64,000 nucleotides of DNA from Parachlamydiales bacterium (GTDB lineage Bacteria; Chlamydiota; Chlamydiia; Chlamydiales; SM23-39), in the NCBI GenBank assembly GCA_019694475.1, contig JAIBBX010000003.1, positions 1 through 64,000 of the forward strand, given 5' to 3'. Shown one piece after another: positions 50,098-58,999 of the stretch. The translations under genes and the position numbers were made by a program. Below the pieces are notes generated by a model. The model was not told the DNA's origin, made no database searches, and worked only from the letters and a program-made list of their open reading frames with translations. Numbering within the stretch: position 1 is the first letter of the stretch; each line of letters opens with the position of its first letter.

Positions 50098-53000
50098 TTA
50101 TTTTACTTGTGGGCCGAAGAACTTGGCTGGAGAGCAATCGATGGGGTTTTCTTCTCTGAGCATAGATGCGGCTTTTGCGGGGTCTTTTTGACGGATTTTG
50201 ACGTATCTCTCGTCGTCTTTGTGTCTTGATCCCCATGCGTTTTTCAAGCAGAAGCACTGAGCTCTTCTGGCCTCCTGTTTTTGGAGGGCCGAGGGTTCGC
50301 CGCTCCAGTAGGAGTACTCGGGAACAGGGTTCTCCTGGATACATTTTTGTTTTTGAGCTTCTGATGTATCGTCGATTCCTTTTTGGAATTGTGGCTCAAT
50401 ATCGGGATTAGCGGGGGGAGTTTGGACGATTGCTGGTGCGGGTTGTGGAGGCGCTTTTGGCATAGTTTCGTAAGGGATATACGGTTCGTCCTGATCTACC
50501 GATTTTCCGCTAATTTGTCCGCCAGTCAGCGCCTTAGGATTATAGCATTGCGGCTCTGGTGTCGAATGTGTTCTTAGCTCGCAGGTGTCTTCAACGGGAT
50601 GGGAAGCATTTTGGAATACTGGACCTTTTTTCGGCATTGCTATAGCGAACGGGGATGCGCCTATGCGAGAAGATTGCCATACGTTTCCGTTTGGATCTGT
50701 TAGCGCACATGTTCCATTATCTTTTGGTTGAGAGAAGCTTTCGCATGGCTCGCAGTAATCAAAAGGATCCCTTAATTCCTCTGGCGGCCTCAAGAGATAT
50801 TGCGGTGTATAAGTACTGTTTGTTCTGTCAGCTACACACGAGCGATCTGGCAATCGTTGCTGCAATTTTGGTCGTGGTGCGATCGGAGTATATGTTCCAT
50901 TTAGTGGTTTCTGCGGAGCTGGGCAGTAACCATCGAGTGTTGGAGTTTCAGTAATATTTCTATGAACCGGTGGTAATAATTCTTCCGGCGGTCTCAAGAG
51001 ATATTGCGGAGTGTGAGTACTATTTGTTCTGTCAGCTACACACGAACCATCTGGTAATGGTTGCTGGATCTTTGGTCGAGGTACGATCGGAGTATATGTT
51101 CCATTGAGTGGTTTCTGCGGAGCTGGGCAGTAACCATCAAGTGTAGGAGTTTCTGTAACGTTTCTATGAACCGGTGGCAAGAATGTTGGCAATTCTTCCG
51201 GAGGTCTCAAGAGATATTGCGGAGTGTGAGTACTATTTGTTCTGTCAGCTACACACGAACCATCTGGCAATCGTTGCTGCAATTTTGGTCGTGGTGCGAT
51301 CGGAGTATATGTTCCATTGAGTGGCTTTTGCGGAGCTGGGCAGTAACCATCGAGTGTTGGAGTTTCAGTAATATTTCTATGAACCGGTGGTAATAATTCT
51401 TCCGGCGGTCTCAAGAGATATTGCGGTGTGTAAGTACTATTTGTTCTATCAGCTACACACGAACCATCTGGCAATCGTTGCTGGATCTTTGGTCGTGGTA
51501 CGATCGGAGTATATGTTCCATTGAGTGGCTTTTGCGGAGCTGGGCAGTAACCATCGAGAGATGGGGTTTCTGTAACGTTTCGGTGTACTGGCGGCAAGAA
51601 TGTTGGCAATTCTTCCGGAGGTCTCAAGAGATATTGCGGAGTGTGAGTACTATTTGTTCTGTCAGCTACACACGAACCATCTGGTAATGGTTGCTGGATC
51701 TTTGGTCGTGATGCAATCGGAGTATATGTTCCATTGAGCGGTTTTTGCGGAGCTGGGCAGTAACCATCGAGTGTTGGAGTTTCTGTAATATTTCTATGAA
51801 CCGGTGGTAATAATTCTTCCGGCGGTCTCAAGAGATATTGCGGTGTGTAAGTACTATTTGTTCTATCAGCTACACACGAACCATCTGGCAATCGTTGCTG
51901 GATCTTTGGTTGTGGTGCGATCGGAGTATATGTTCCATTGAGTGGTTTTTGCGGAGCTGGGCAGTAACCATCGAGTGTTGGAGTTTCTGTAATATTTCTA
52001 TGAACCGGTGGTAATAATTCTTCAGGAGGTCTCAAGAGATATTGCGGAGTGTGAGTACTATTTGTTCTGTCAGCTACACACGAACCATCTGGCAATCGTT
52101 GCTGGATCTTTGGTCGTGATGGGATTGGAGTATATGTTCCATTGAGTGGTTTCTGCGGAGCTGGGCAGTAACCATCGAGTGTTGGCGTTTCAGTAATATT
52201 TCTATGAACCGGTGGTAATAATTCTTCCGGCGGTCTCAAGAGATATTGCGGTGTGTAAGTACTATTTGTTCTATCAGCTACACACGAACCATCTGGCAAT
52301 CGTTGCTGCAATTTTGGTCGTGGTGCGATCGGAGTATATGTTCCATTGAGCGGTTTTTGCGGAGCTGGGCAGTAACCATCGAGTGTTGGAGTTTCTGTAA
52401 CGTTTCTATGAACTGGTGGCAACAATGTTGGCAATTCTTCCGGAGGTCTCAAGAGGTATTTCGGTGTGTAGGTAGTGTTTGTTCTATCCGCTGCACACGA
52501 GCCATCTGGTAATGGTTGTTGCAATTTTGGTTGTGGTGGGATTGGAGTATATGTTCCATTGAGTGGTTTCTGCGGAGCTGGGCAGAAGCCATCAAGTGTA
52601 GGAGTTTCTGTAACGTTTCTGTGAACCGGTGGTAATAATTCTTCTGGGGGTCTCAAGAGATATTGCGGAGTGTAAGTACTATTTGTTCTGTCAGCTACAC
52701 ACGAACCATCTGGTAATGGTTGCTGGATCTTTGGTCGTGGTGGGATCGGAGTATATGTTCCATTGAGTGGTTTCTGCGGAGCTGGGCAGTAACCATCGAG
52801 TGTTGGAGTTTCTGTAATATTTCTATGGGCCGGTGGTAATAATTCTTCAGGAGGTCTCAAGAGATATTGCGGAGTGTAAGTACTATTTGTTCTGTCAGCT
52901 GCACACGAGCCATCTGGTAATGGTTGTTGCAATTTTGGTTGTGGTGGGATTGGAGTATATGTTCCATTGAGTGGTTTCTGCGGAGCTGGGCAGAAGCCAT

Positions 53001-56000
53001 CAAGTGTAGGAGTTTCTGTAACGTTTCTGTGAACTGGCGGCAAAAATGTTGGCAGTTCCTCCGGAGGTCTCAAGAGGTATTTCGGTGTGTAGGTAGTGTT
53101 TGTTCTATCCGCTGCACACGAACCATCTGGCAATCGTTGCTGGATCTTTGGTCGTGGTACGATCGGAGTATATGTTCCATTAAGTGGCTTTTGCGGAGTT
53201 GGACAGAAGCCATCAAGTGTTGGAGTTTCTGTAACGTTTCTGTGAACTGGCGGCAAGAATGTTGGTAATTCTTCTGGCGGTCTCAAGAGATATTGCGGAG
53301 TGTAAGTACTGTTTGTTCTATCCGCTGCACACGAACCATCTGGCAACGGTTGTTGCAATTTTGGTTGTGGAGCAATTGGAGTATATGTTCCATTGAGCGG
53401 TTTTTGCGGAGCTGGGCAGTAACCATCGAGTGTTGGAGTTTCTGTAACGTTTCTGTGAACTGGCGGCAAGAATGTTGGCAATTCTTCCGGAGGTCTCAAG
53501 AGATATTGCGGAGTGTAAGTACTGTTTGTTCTATCCGCTACACACGAACCATCTGGTAATGGTTGCTGGATCTTTGGTCGTGGTACGATCGGAGTATATG
53601 TTCCATTGAGTGGTTTTTGCGGAGTTGGACAGAAGCCATCAAGTGTAGGAGTTTCTGTAACGTTTCGGTGTACTTGCGGCAAGAATGTTGGTAATTCTTC
53701 TGGCGGTCTCAAGAGATATTGCGGAGTGTAAGTACTGTTTGTTCTATCCGCTACACACGAACCATCTGGTAATGGTTGCTGGATCTTTGGTCGTGGTACG
53801 ATCGGAGTATATGTTCCATTAAGTGGCTTTTGCGGAGTTGGACAGAAGCCATCAAGTGTTGGCGTTTCAGTAATGTTTCTGTGAACTGGCGGCAAGAATG
53901 TTGGCAATTCTTCCGGAGGTCTCAAGAGATATTGCGGAGTGTAAGTACTATTTGTTCTATCCGCTGCACACGAGCCATCTGGTAATGGTTGTTGCAATTT
54001 TGGTTGTGGTGGGATTGGAGTATATGTTCCATTGAGTGGTTTCTGCGGAGCTGGGCAGAAGCCATCAAGTGTAGGAGTTTCTGTAACGTTTCTGTGAACT
54101 GGCGGCAAGAATGTTGGCAATTCTTCCGGAGGTCTCAAGAGGTATTTCGGTGTGTAGGTAGTGTTTGTTCTATCCGCTGCACACGAACCATCTGGCAACG
54201 GTTGTTGCAATTTTGGTTGTGGAGCAATTGGAGTATATGTTCCATTGAGCGGTTTTTGCGGAGCTGGGCAGTAACCATCGAGTGTTGGAGTTTCTGTAAC
54301 GTTTCTGTGAACTGGCGGCAAGAATGTTGGCAATTCTTCCGGAGGTCTCAAGAGATATTTCGGTGTATAAGTGCTGTTTGTTCTATCCGCTGCACACGAG
54401 CCATCTGGTAATGGTTGTTGCAATTTTGGTCGTGGTGGGATCGGAGTATATGTTCCATTGAGTGGTTTTTGCGGAGCTGGGCAGTAACCATCGAGTGTTG
54501 GCGTTTCAGTAATGTTTCTGTGAACTGGCGGCAAGAATGTTGGCAATTCTTCCGGAGGTCTCAAGAGGTATTTCGGTGTATAAGTGCTGTTTGTTCTATC
54601 CGCTGCACATGAGCCATCTGGTAATGGTTGTTGCAATTTTGGTCTTGGTGGGATCGGAGTATATGTTCCATTGAGCGGTTTTTGCGGAGTTGGACAGAAG
54701 CCATCAAGTGTAGGAGTTTCTGTAACGTTTCTATGAACTGGTGGCAAGAATGTTGGCAGTTCCTCCGGAGGTCTCAAGAGGTATTTCGGTGTGTAGGTAG
54801 TGTTTGTTCTATCCGCTGCACACGAACCATCTGGCAACGGTTGTTGCAATTTTGGTTGTGGAGCAATTGGAGTATATGTTCCATTGAGCGGTTTTTGCGG
54901 AGCTGGGCAGTAACCATCGAGTGTTGGAGTTTCTGTAACGTTTCTGTGAACTGGCGGCAAGAATGTTGGCAATTCTTCCGGAGGTCTCAAGAGATATTGC
55001 GGTGTGTAGGTAGTGTTTGTTCTATCCGCTGCACACGAACCATCTGGTAATGGTTGCTGGATCTTTGGTCGTGGTACGATCGGAGTATATGTTCCATTAA
55101 GTGGCTTTTGCGGAGCTGGGCAGTAACCATCGAGTGTTGGAGTTTCTGTAACGTTTCTGTGAACTGGCGGCAAGAATGTTGGCAATTCTTCCGGCGGTCT
55201 CAAGAGGTATTTCGGTGTGTAGGTAGTGTTTGTTCTATCCGCTGCACACGAACCATCTGGCAACGGTTGTTGCAATTTTGGTTGTAAAGCAATTGGAGTA
55301 TATGTTCCATTAAGTGGCTTTTGCGGAGTTGGACAGAAGCCATCAAGTGTTGGAGTTTCTGTAACGTTTCTGTGAACTGGCGGCAAGAATGTTGGCAGTT
55401 CCTCCGGAGGTCTCAAGAGGTATTTCGGTGTGTAGGTAGTGTTTGTTCTATCCGCTGCACACGAGCCATCTGGTAATGGTTGTTGCAATTTTGGTTGTGG
55501 TGGGATTGGAGTATATGTTCCATTGAGTGGTTTTTGCGGAGTTGGACAGAAGCCATCAAGTGTAGGAGTTTCTGTAACGTTTCTATGAACTGGTGGCAAG
55601 AATGTTGGCAGTTCCTCCGGAGGTCTCAAGAGGTATTTCGGTGTGTAGGTAGTGTTTGTTCTATCCGCTGCACACGAGCCATCTGGTAATGGTTGTTGCA
55701 ATTTTGGTTGTGGTGGGATTGGAGTATATGTTCCATTGAGTGGTTTTTGCGGAGTTGGACAGAAGCCATCAAGTGTAGGAGTTTCTGTAACGTTTCGGTG
55801 TACTTGCGGCAAGAATGTTGGCAATTCTTCCGGCGGTCTCAAGAGGTATTTCGGTGTGTAGGTAGTGTTTGTTCTATCCGCTGCACACGAACCATCTGGC
55901 AACGGTTGTTGCAATTTTGGTCGTGGTGGGATTGGAGTATATGTTCCATTGAGAGGTTTTTGCGGAGCTGGGCAGTAACCATCAAGCGAAGGAGTTTCTG

Positions 56001-58164
56001 TAATGTTTCTGTGAACCGGTGGTAATAATTCTTCCGGAGGTCTCAAGAGATATTGCGGTGTATAAGTGCTGTTTGTTCTATCCGCTACACACGAACCATC
56101 TGGTAATGGTTGTTGCAATTTTGGTTGTGGTGGGATCGGAGTATATGTTCCATTAAGTGGCTTTTGCGGAGTTGGACAGAAGCCATCAAGTGTTGGAGTT
56201 TCAGTAATGTTTCTGTGAACTGGCGGCAAGAATGTTGGCAATTCTGGCAGAGGCAGCGAAGTTTGGGTTTGTCTTGGAGCTGTCTGCGTTGAAGGATTGT
56301 GTTGAGAAAATGGTCTTAAAATAAACGATTTTGTTGGATCTGCGGGACATACTTCTAGAACCCCATTATCCATTCTCATCTGGGTAAGTTTTGATGTCGC
56401 GCTTTTCGGAGCAACAAAACATTGTTCCATGGAAATAAAAGGATTTAGGCCGCGAGGTCTTCGATTGATCGGAAGCCTAGGAACTGGTTGTAGCGCTGGC
56501 TGAGTGGTTGGAGCGGGCGTTGTTTGAGGACCAGGTTGTGGTGGTGTGGGCTGAGCGGTCGGAGCAGGCGTTGTTTGAGGACCAGGTTGTGGTGGTGTGG
56601 GCTGAGCGGTCGGAGCAGGCGTTGTTTGAGGTCCAGGTTGAGGCGGTGTGGGCTGAGCGGTCGGAGCAGGCGTTGTTTGAGGACCAGGTTGTGGTGGTGT
56701 GGGCTGAGCGGTCGGAGCAGGCGTTGTTTGAGGTCCAGGTTGAGGCGGTGTGGGCTGAGCGGTTGGAGGAGGCGTTGTTTGAGGTCCAGGTTGAGGCGGT
56801 GTGGGCTGAGCGGTCGGAGCAGGCGTTGTTTGAGGACCAGGTTGTGGCGGTGTGGGCTGAGTGGATGGAACAGGCGTTGTTTGAGGACCGGGTTGTGGCG
56901 GTGTGGGCTGAGTCTCTGGCTTTGGCTGCTCGGAAGTTTGTTCCGGCGTTGTTTGTTCTTGTGCGGGTTCTGCTTGAGGCCCATCTTTTTTTAGCTTAAC
57001 GAGACCGGCGCTTTCTGCAGCAAAAGCATATCCAGATGCCAAATTGAATAGTTGTACAGCTCCAACTTTCGTAGCATCAGACGGATTGTTGCCAAATTCT
57101 TCATAGGCTTCTGAAAGCTTTTCTGCTGCGTGCGTTGTTAATGTATAGAGTGAATGCGCTTGAGAAAGATAGGAAATCCCTTTCAGGACTGGATGCAATT
57201 CGAGGATCTGCTGAGTTAGTTTTTGCCCAATGACTGGCAGGGCCATCGCTTTGCGAACGATAGATGCATCTTTCGGCAGCATGCAGTAATTTGCAATTCC
57301 AGAACAAATGCTCGCAGCTGTTGCAATAGAAGCTGTAATTGGAGATGATCCGAAAAATAATGTTGCTCCAATTATTCCCCACTGTACCGCGTTGCTCACA
57401 GCAAGAACTTTGTCTGATGTTGAAAGTTCTAAACTTTTTGGCTCAAGGGTAGGTGCTGCTGTAAGATTTTGATCTAAAACTGATTTTGGAATGAGCCTCG
57501 GAGAGGGTGTAAATCCATGCGTGTCTTCATTCGGAATATATCGCTCAACGTGATGCTTCAGTTTTTTCAGAAGATAACGGTTGTCTTTGTCTTCAGGAAT
57601 AGCTTTTAAAACTTCAAGCGCGCCTTCAGCTACAGCTGGTGTATTTTGATGATACTTGCGGCTGAATTCACGCAGATGCCTTTTCAAGGCCCGCTCATTG
57701 AGCGCACTAGCATCTTCCAAAATTGTGTGAACCGCTTTTTCCATCTCAGGCGTTGTTTTCGGATCGAATGGCTCGTGAGAGAAATGATTGCGGTAAACAC
57801 CTTCTACATGATGCGCAGGCGGCAGGGGAGAATCGATCTGCTGCTCGACGGGAGGCATCTCTATGAGAGGCTGGACGTCATTGTCGATCTGCCCAGGATT
57901 GCTTGAGGCTTGCCAATGACAGAAAGCTACGTACCCCAGCGCGGCAAGGCCTAATGCCAAAACGGCAGCTGCAACAGGCCAAAGAACCGATGAAATCGCC
58001 ACTGTAACGGCTAAGGCTGTAGCCCCAGCTACGGTCGCAGAGGCGCCAAGTAAAATTATTACTTTCCGATTGCTCCACGCGCTTTTTGACTCAAGAGCCT
58101 GTTCTGGAAGGGCTTGTTCAACATCCTTTTTTGGAAGGACTTCTGGAGCGGCAATTATAGTCAT
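50098..58164 (-). CDS. Giant Inc-like repeat protein (2688 aa)
   Basis: There is no cleavable signal. A bilobed hydrophobic segment at about 35-81 (VIILLGASATVAGATALAVT, then LWPVAAAVLALGLAALGYVA) is typical of chlamydial Inc membrane proteins; a second hydrophobic zone is near 255-300. Residues about 395-560 are Pro-rich with 8 copies of a 17-aa repeat (TPPQPGPQTTPAPTAQP). Residues about 640-2463 contain 26 copies of a 67-71-aa repeat with core HRN(V/I)TETPTLDG(Y/F)CP, KPLNGTYTPI, LPDGSC(A/V)ADRTN and YLLRPPEE. Each repeat has two Cys and three N-x-S/T sequons. The 225-aa C-terminus is Cys-containing and unique. It may be an inclusion-membrane or secreted surface protein. Confidence 0.85.
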   Translation of the reverse strand: MTIIAAPEVLPKKDVEQALPEQALESKSAWSNRKVIILLGASATVAGATALAVTVAISSVLWPVAAAVLALGLAALGYVAFCHWQASSNPGQIDNDVQPLIEMPPVEQQIDSPLPPAHHVEGVYRNHFSHEPFDPKTTPEMEKAVHTILEDASALNERALKRHLREFSRKYHQNTPAVAEGALEVLKAIPEDKDNRYLLKKLKHHVERYIPNEDTHGFTPSPRLIPKSVLDQNLTAAPTLEPKSLELSTSDKVLAVSNAVQWGIIGATLFFGSSPITASIATAASICSGIANYCMLPKDASIVRKAMALPVIGQKLTQQILELHPVLKGISYLSQAHSLYTLTTHAAEKLSEAYEEFGNNPSDATKVGAVQLFNLASGYAFAAESAGLVKLKKDGPQAEPAQEQTTPEQTSEQPKPETQPTPPQPGPQTTPVPSTQPTPPQPGPQTTPAPTAQPTPPQPGPQTTPPPTAQPTPPQPGPQTTPAPTAQPTPPQPGPQTTPAPTAQPTPPQPGPQTTPAPTAQPTPPQPGPQTTPAPTAQPTPPQPGPQTTPAPTTQPALQPVPRLPINRRPRGLNPFISMEQCFVAPKSATSKLTQMRMDNGVLEVCPADPTKSFILRPFSQHNPSTQTAPRQTQTSLPLPELPTFLPPVHRNITETPTLDGFCPTPQKPLNGTYTPIPPQPKLQQPLPDGSCVADRTNSTYTPQYLLRPPEELLPPVHRNITETPSLDGYCPAPQKPLNGTYTPIPPRPKLQQPLPDGSCAADRTNTTYTPKYLLRPPEELPTFLPQVHRNVTETPTLDGFCPTPQKPLNGTYTPIPPQPKLQQPLPDGSCAADRTNTTYTPKYLLRPPEELPTFLPPVHRNVTETPTLDGFCPTPQKPLNGTYTPIPPQPKLQQPLPDGSCAADRTNTTYTPKYLLRPPEELPTFLPPVHRNVTETPTLDGFCPTPQKPLNGTYTPIALQPKLQQPLPDGSCAADRTNTTYTPKYLLRPPEELPTFLPPVHRNVTETPTLDGYCPAPQKPLNGTYTPIVPRPKIQQPLPDGSCAADRTNTTYTPQYLLRPPEELPTFLPPVHRNVTETPTLDGYCPAPQKPLNGTYTPIAPQPKLQQPLPDGSCAADRTNTTYTPKYLLRPPEELPTFLPPVHRNVTETPTLDGFCPTPQKPLNGTYTPIPPRPKLQQPLPDGSCAADRTNSTYTPKYLLRPPEELPTFLPPVHRNITETPTLDGYCPAPQKPLNGTYTPIPPRPKLQQPLPDGSCAADRTNSTYTPKYLLRPPEELPTFLPPVHRNVTETPTLDGYCPAPQKPLNGTYTPIAPQPKLQQPLPDGSCAADRTNTTYTPKYLLRPPEELPTFLPPVHRNVTETPTLDGFCPAPQKPLNGTYTPIPPQPKLQQPLPDGSCAADRTNSTYTPQYLLRPPEELPTFLPPVHRNITETPTLDGFCPTPQKPLNGTYTPIVPRPKIQQPLPDGSCVADRTNSTYTPQYLLRPPEELPTFLPQVHRNVTETPTLDGFCPTPQKPLNGTYTPIVPRPKIQQPLPDGSCVADRTNSTYTPQYLLRPPEELPTFLPPVHRNVTETPTLDGYCPAPQKPLNGTYTPIAPQPKLQQPLPDGSCAADRTNSTYTPQYLLRPPEELPTFLPPVHRNVTETPTLDGFCPTPQKPLNGTYTPIVPRPKIQQRLPDGSCAADRTNTTYTPKYLLRPPEELPTFLPPVHRNVTETPTLDGFCPAPQKPLNGTYTPIPPQPKLQQPLPDGSCAADRTNSTYTPQYLLRPPEELLPPAHRNITETPTLDGYCPAPQKPLNGTYTPIPPRPKIQQPLPDGSCVADRTNSTYTPQYLLRPPEELLPPVHRNVTETPTLDGFCPAPQKPLNGTYTPIPPQPKLQQPLPDGSCAADRTNTTYTPKYLLRPPEELPTLLPPVHRNVTETPTLDGYCPAPQKPLNGTYTPIAPRPKLQQRLPDGSCVADRTNSTYTPQYLLRPPEELLPPVHRNITETPTLDGYCPAPQKPLNGTYTPIPSRPKIQQRLPDGSCVADRTNSTHTPQYLLRPPEELLPPVHRNITETPTLDGYCPAPQKPLNGTYTPIAPQPKIQQRLPDGSCVADRTNSTYTPQYLLRPPEELLPPVHRNITETPTLDGYCPAPQKPLNGTYTPIASRPKIQQPLPDGSCVADRTNSTHTPQYLLRPPEELPTFLPPVHRNVTETPSLDGYCPAPQKPLNGTYTPIVPRPKIQQRLPDGSCVADRTNSTYTPQYLLRPPEELLPPVHRNITETPTLDGYCPAPQKPLNGTYTPIAPRPKLQQRLPDGSCVADRTNSTHTPQYLLRPPEELPTFLPPVHRNVTETPTLDGYCPAPQKPLNGTYTPIVPRPKIQQPLPDGSCVADRTNSTHTPQYLLRPPEELLPPVHRNITETPTLDGYCPAPQKPLNGTYTPIAPRPKLQQRLPDRSCVADRTNSTYTPQYLLRPPEELRDPFDYCEPCESFSQPKDNGTCALTDPNGNVWQSSRIGASPFAIAMPKKGPVFQNASHPVEDTCELRTHSTPEPQCYNPKALTGGQISGKSVDQDEPYIPYETMPKAPPQPAPAIVQTPPANPDIEPQFQKGIDDTSEAQKQKCIQENPVPEYSYWSGEPSALQKQEARRAQCFCLKNAWGSRHKDDERYVKIRQKDPAKAASMLREENPIDCSPAKFFGPQVK
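50775..56250 (-). repeat. Array of 26 tandem repeats (about 201-213 bp each)
   Basis: There are 26 in-frame units inside the giant gene. They come in a long form starting LPTFLPPVHRN and a short form starting LLPPVHRN (four residues shorter); short forms cluster toward the C-terminal end. Variation is confined to a few positions (V/I, Y/F with A/T, P/A/V and Q/R, K/Q), and variant combinations are shuffled between units. That indicates repeated unequal exchange. The array keeps long open frames on the opposite strand, which are not genes. Confidence 0.92.
56505..56915 (-). repeat. Array of eight 51-bp tandem repeats
   Basis: There are eight consecutive copies encoding TPPQPGPQTTP(A/P/V)P(T/S)(A/T)QP. 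The DNA of adjacent units is nearly identical, so copy number may differ between strains. It separates the membrane-associated N-terminal part from the Cys-repeat array of the giant protein. Confidence 0.92.
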
Positions 58165-58288
58165 TTTGAAATGTAATTTTTCGCAATATTATATCACTGT
58201 TTTGTTTAAAAATAAATTGATATAATTTATATACTATTTGTTTAGTAAATAGTTTATTTGATATTTAGGGTGAATGGTAAAATATATT

Positions 58289-58999
58289 TTAATTGGAGAA
58301 GCGCATTTTTGCAGCTGCGATCGCAAATGCACAGGCAATATTGATCGAGTTTTTCATGCCGAAAAGGGGGATTTCTATGATGGCATCGACTTCTTTGAGG
58401 GATTCGTTGGAAATGCCGTATTCTTCGTTGCCGAGGATGAGAGTAAAGGATTTTGGAAAGGTGAATTCTGCAACCGGAATAGCTGCATCAGAAGTGTCTA
58501 GGGCGATGATGGGGCGGGGAAGGTCTTTGAGGGGGATGTTTTGAAAGCAGGGGACGATGCTTGCGGCTCCCATGGCTGTGCGTTGGACTTTTTCATTGTC
58601 GGTGAAGGGCGTTTTTTCAGAAAAATAGACGCTGCCGATACGGAGAGCTTCGACCGTGCGCAAAATGCTGCCCACGTTATAAGCGGAACGGACATGGTCC
58701 AGATAGATTGCAACATTCGGAAAATCGAGTTTTGCTTCTCGATCGCCTGTGCGTAGAGCGGGAAGGAGATTGTGTTCTTTGAGAGAAAGGCCGGCCATTT
58801 GCAGGTGCCAATGGTAGCGATCTGCTAGCTTTTTCTTGTCGGCATGTTCATACGGATTGCATTTAATCCAGCTGAGCAAAGTGTTGTATTCGCTAAAATC
58901 TGCGAGATCCTCTTCGTAATGGCGTCGAAGAAGCTCTGCGCACTTTTTATGGCGCTGCTTGAGATCGAGTTTGAGGAATTTTCGCTTAGTAAATGTCAC
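58289..58999 (-). CDS. SpoU/TrmH-family RNA 2'-O-methyltransferase
   Basis: This 236-aa protein is a SPOUT methyltransferase. Motif 1 is YLDHVRSAYNVGSILRTVEA (the conserved N..G.I.RT), motif 2 is LILGNEEYGISNE, and motif 3 is IPLFGMKNSINIACAFAIA with the SAM-binding knot. An N-terminal extension of about 90 residues is helical and basic. It would methylate a ribose in tRNA or rRNA; the target cannot be predicted. The start overlaps the ABC-F stop codon (ATGA at 58996-58999), so the two form an operon. Confidence 0.9.
   Translation of the reverse strand: MTFTKRKFLKLDLKQRHKKCAELLRRHYEEDLADFSEYNTLLSWIKCNPYEHADKKKLADRYHWHLQMAGLSLKEHNLLPALRTGDREAKLDFPNVAIYLDHVRSAYNVGSILRTVEALRIGSVYFSEKTPFTDNEKVQRTAMGAASIVPCFQNIPLKDLPRPIIALDTSDAAIPVAEFTFPKSFTLILGNEEYGISNESLKEVDAIIEIPLFGMKNSINIACAFAIAAAKMRFSN

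Noticed and set aside
50775..56250. CRISPR array
   Set aside because: The repeat units are about 200 bp, in frame and without unique spacers; they encode protein.
51061..56292. Many plus-strand frames of 60-140 aa rich in Trp/Cys/Ser across the repeat array
   Set aside because: They are antisense images of the tandem repeats in the 2688-aa gene: same period, no starts with RBS, implausible composition.
56445..56999. Three overlapping frames of 150-180 aa across the 51-bp repeats
   Set aside because: Periodic shadow frames of the Pro-rich repeat; low complexity in every frame.
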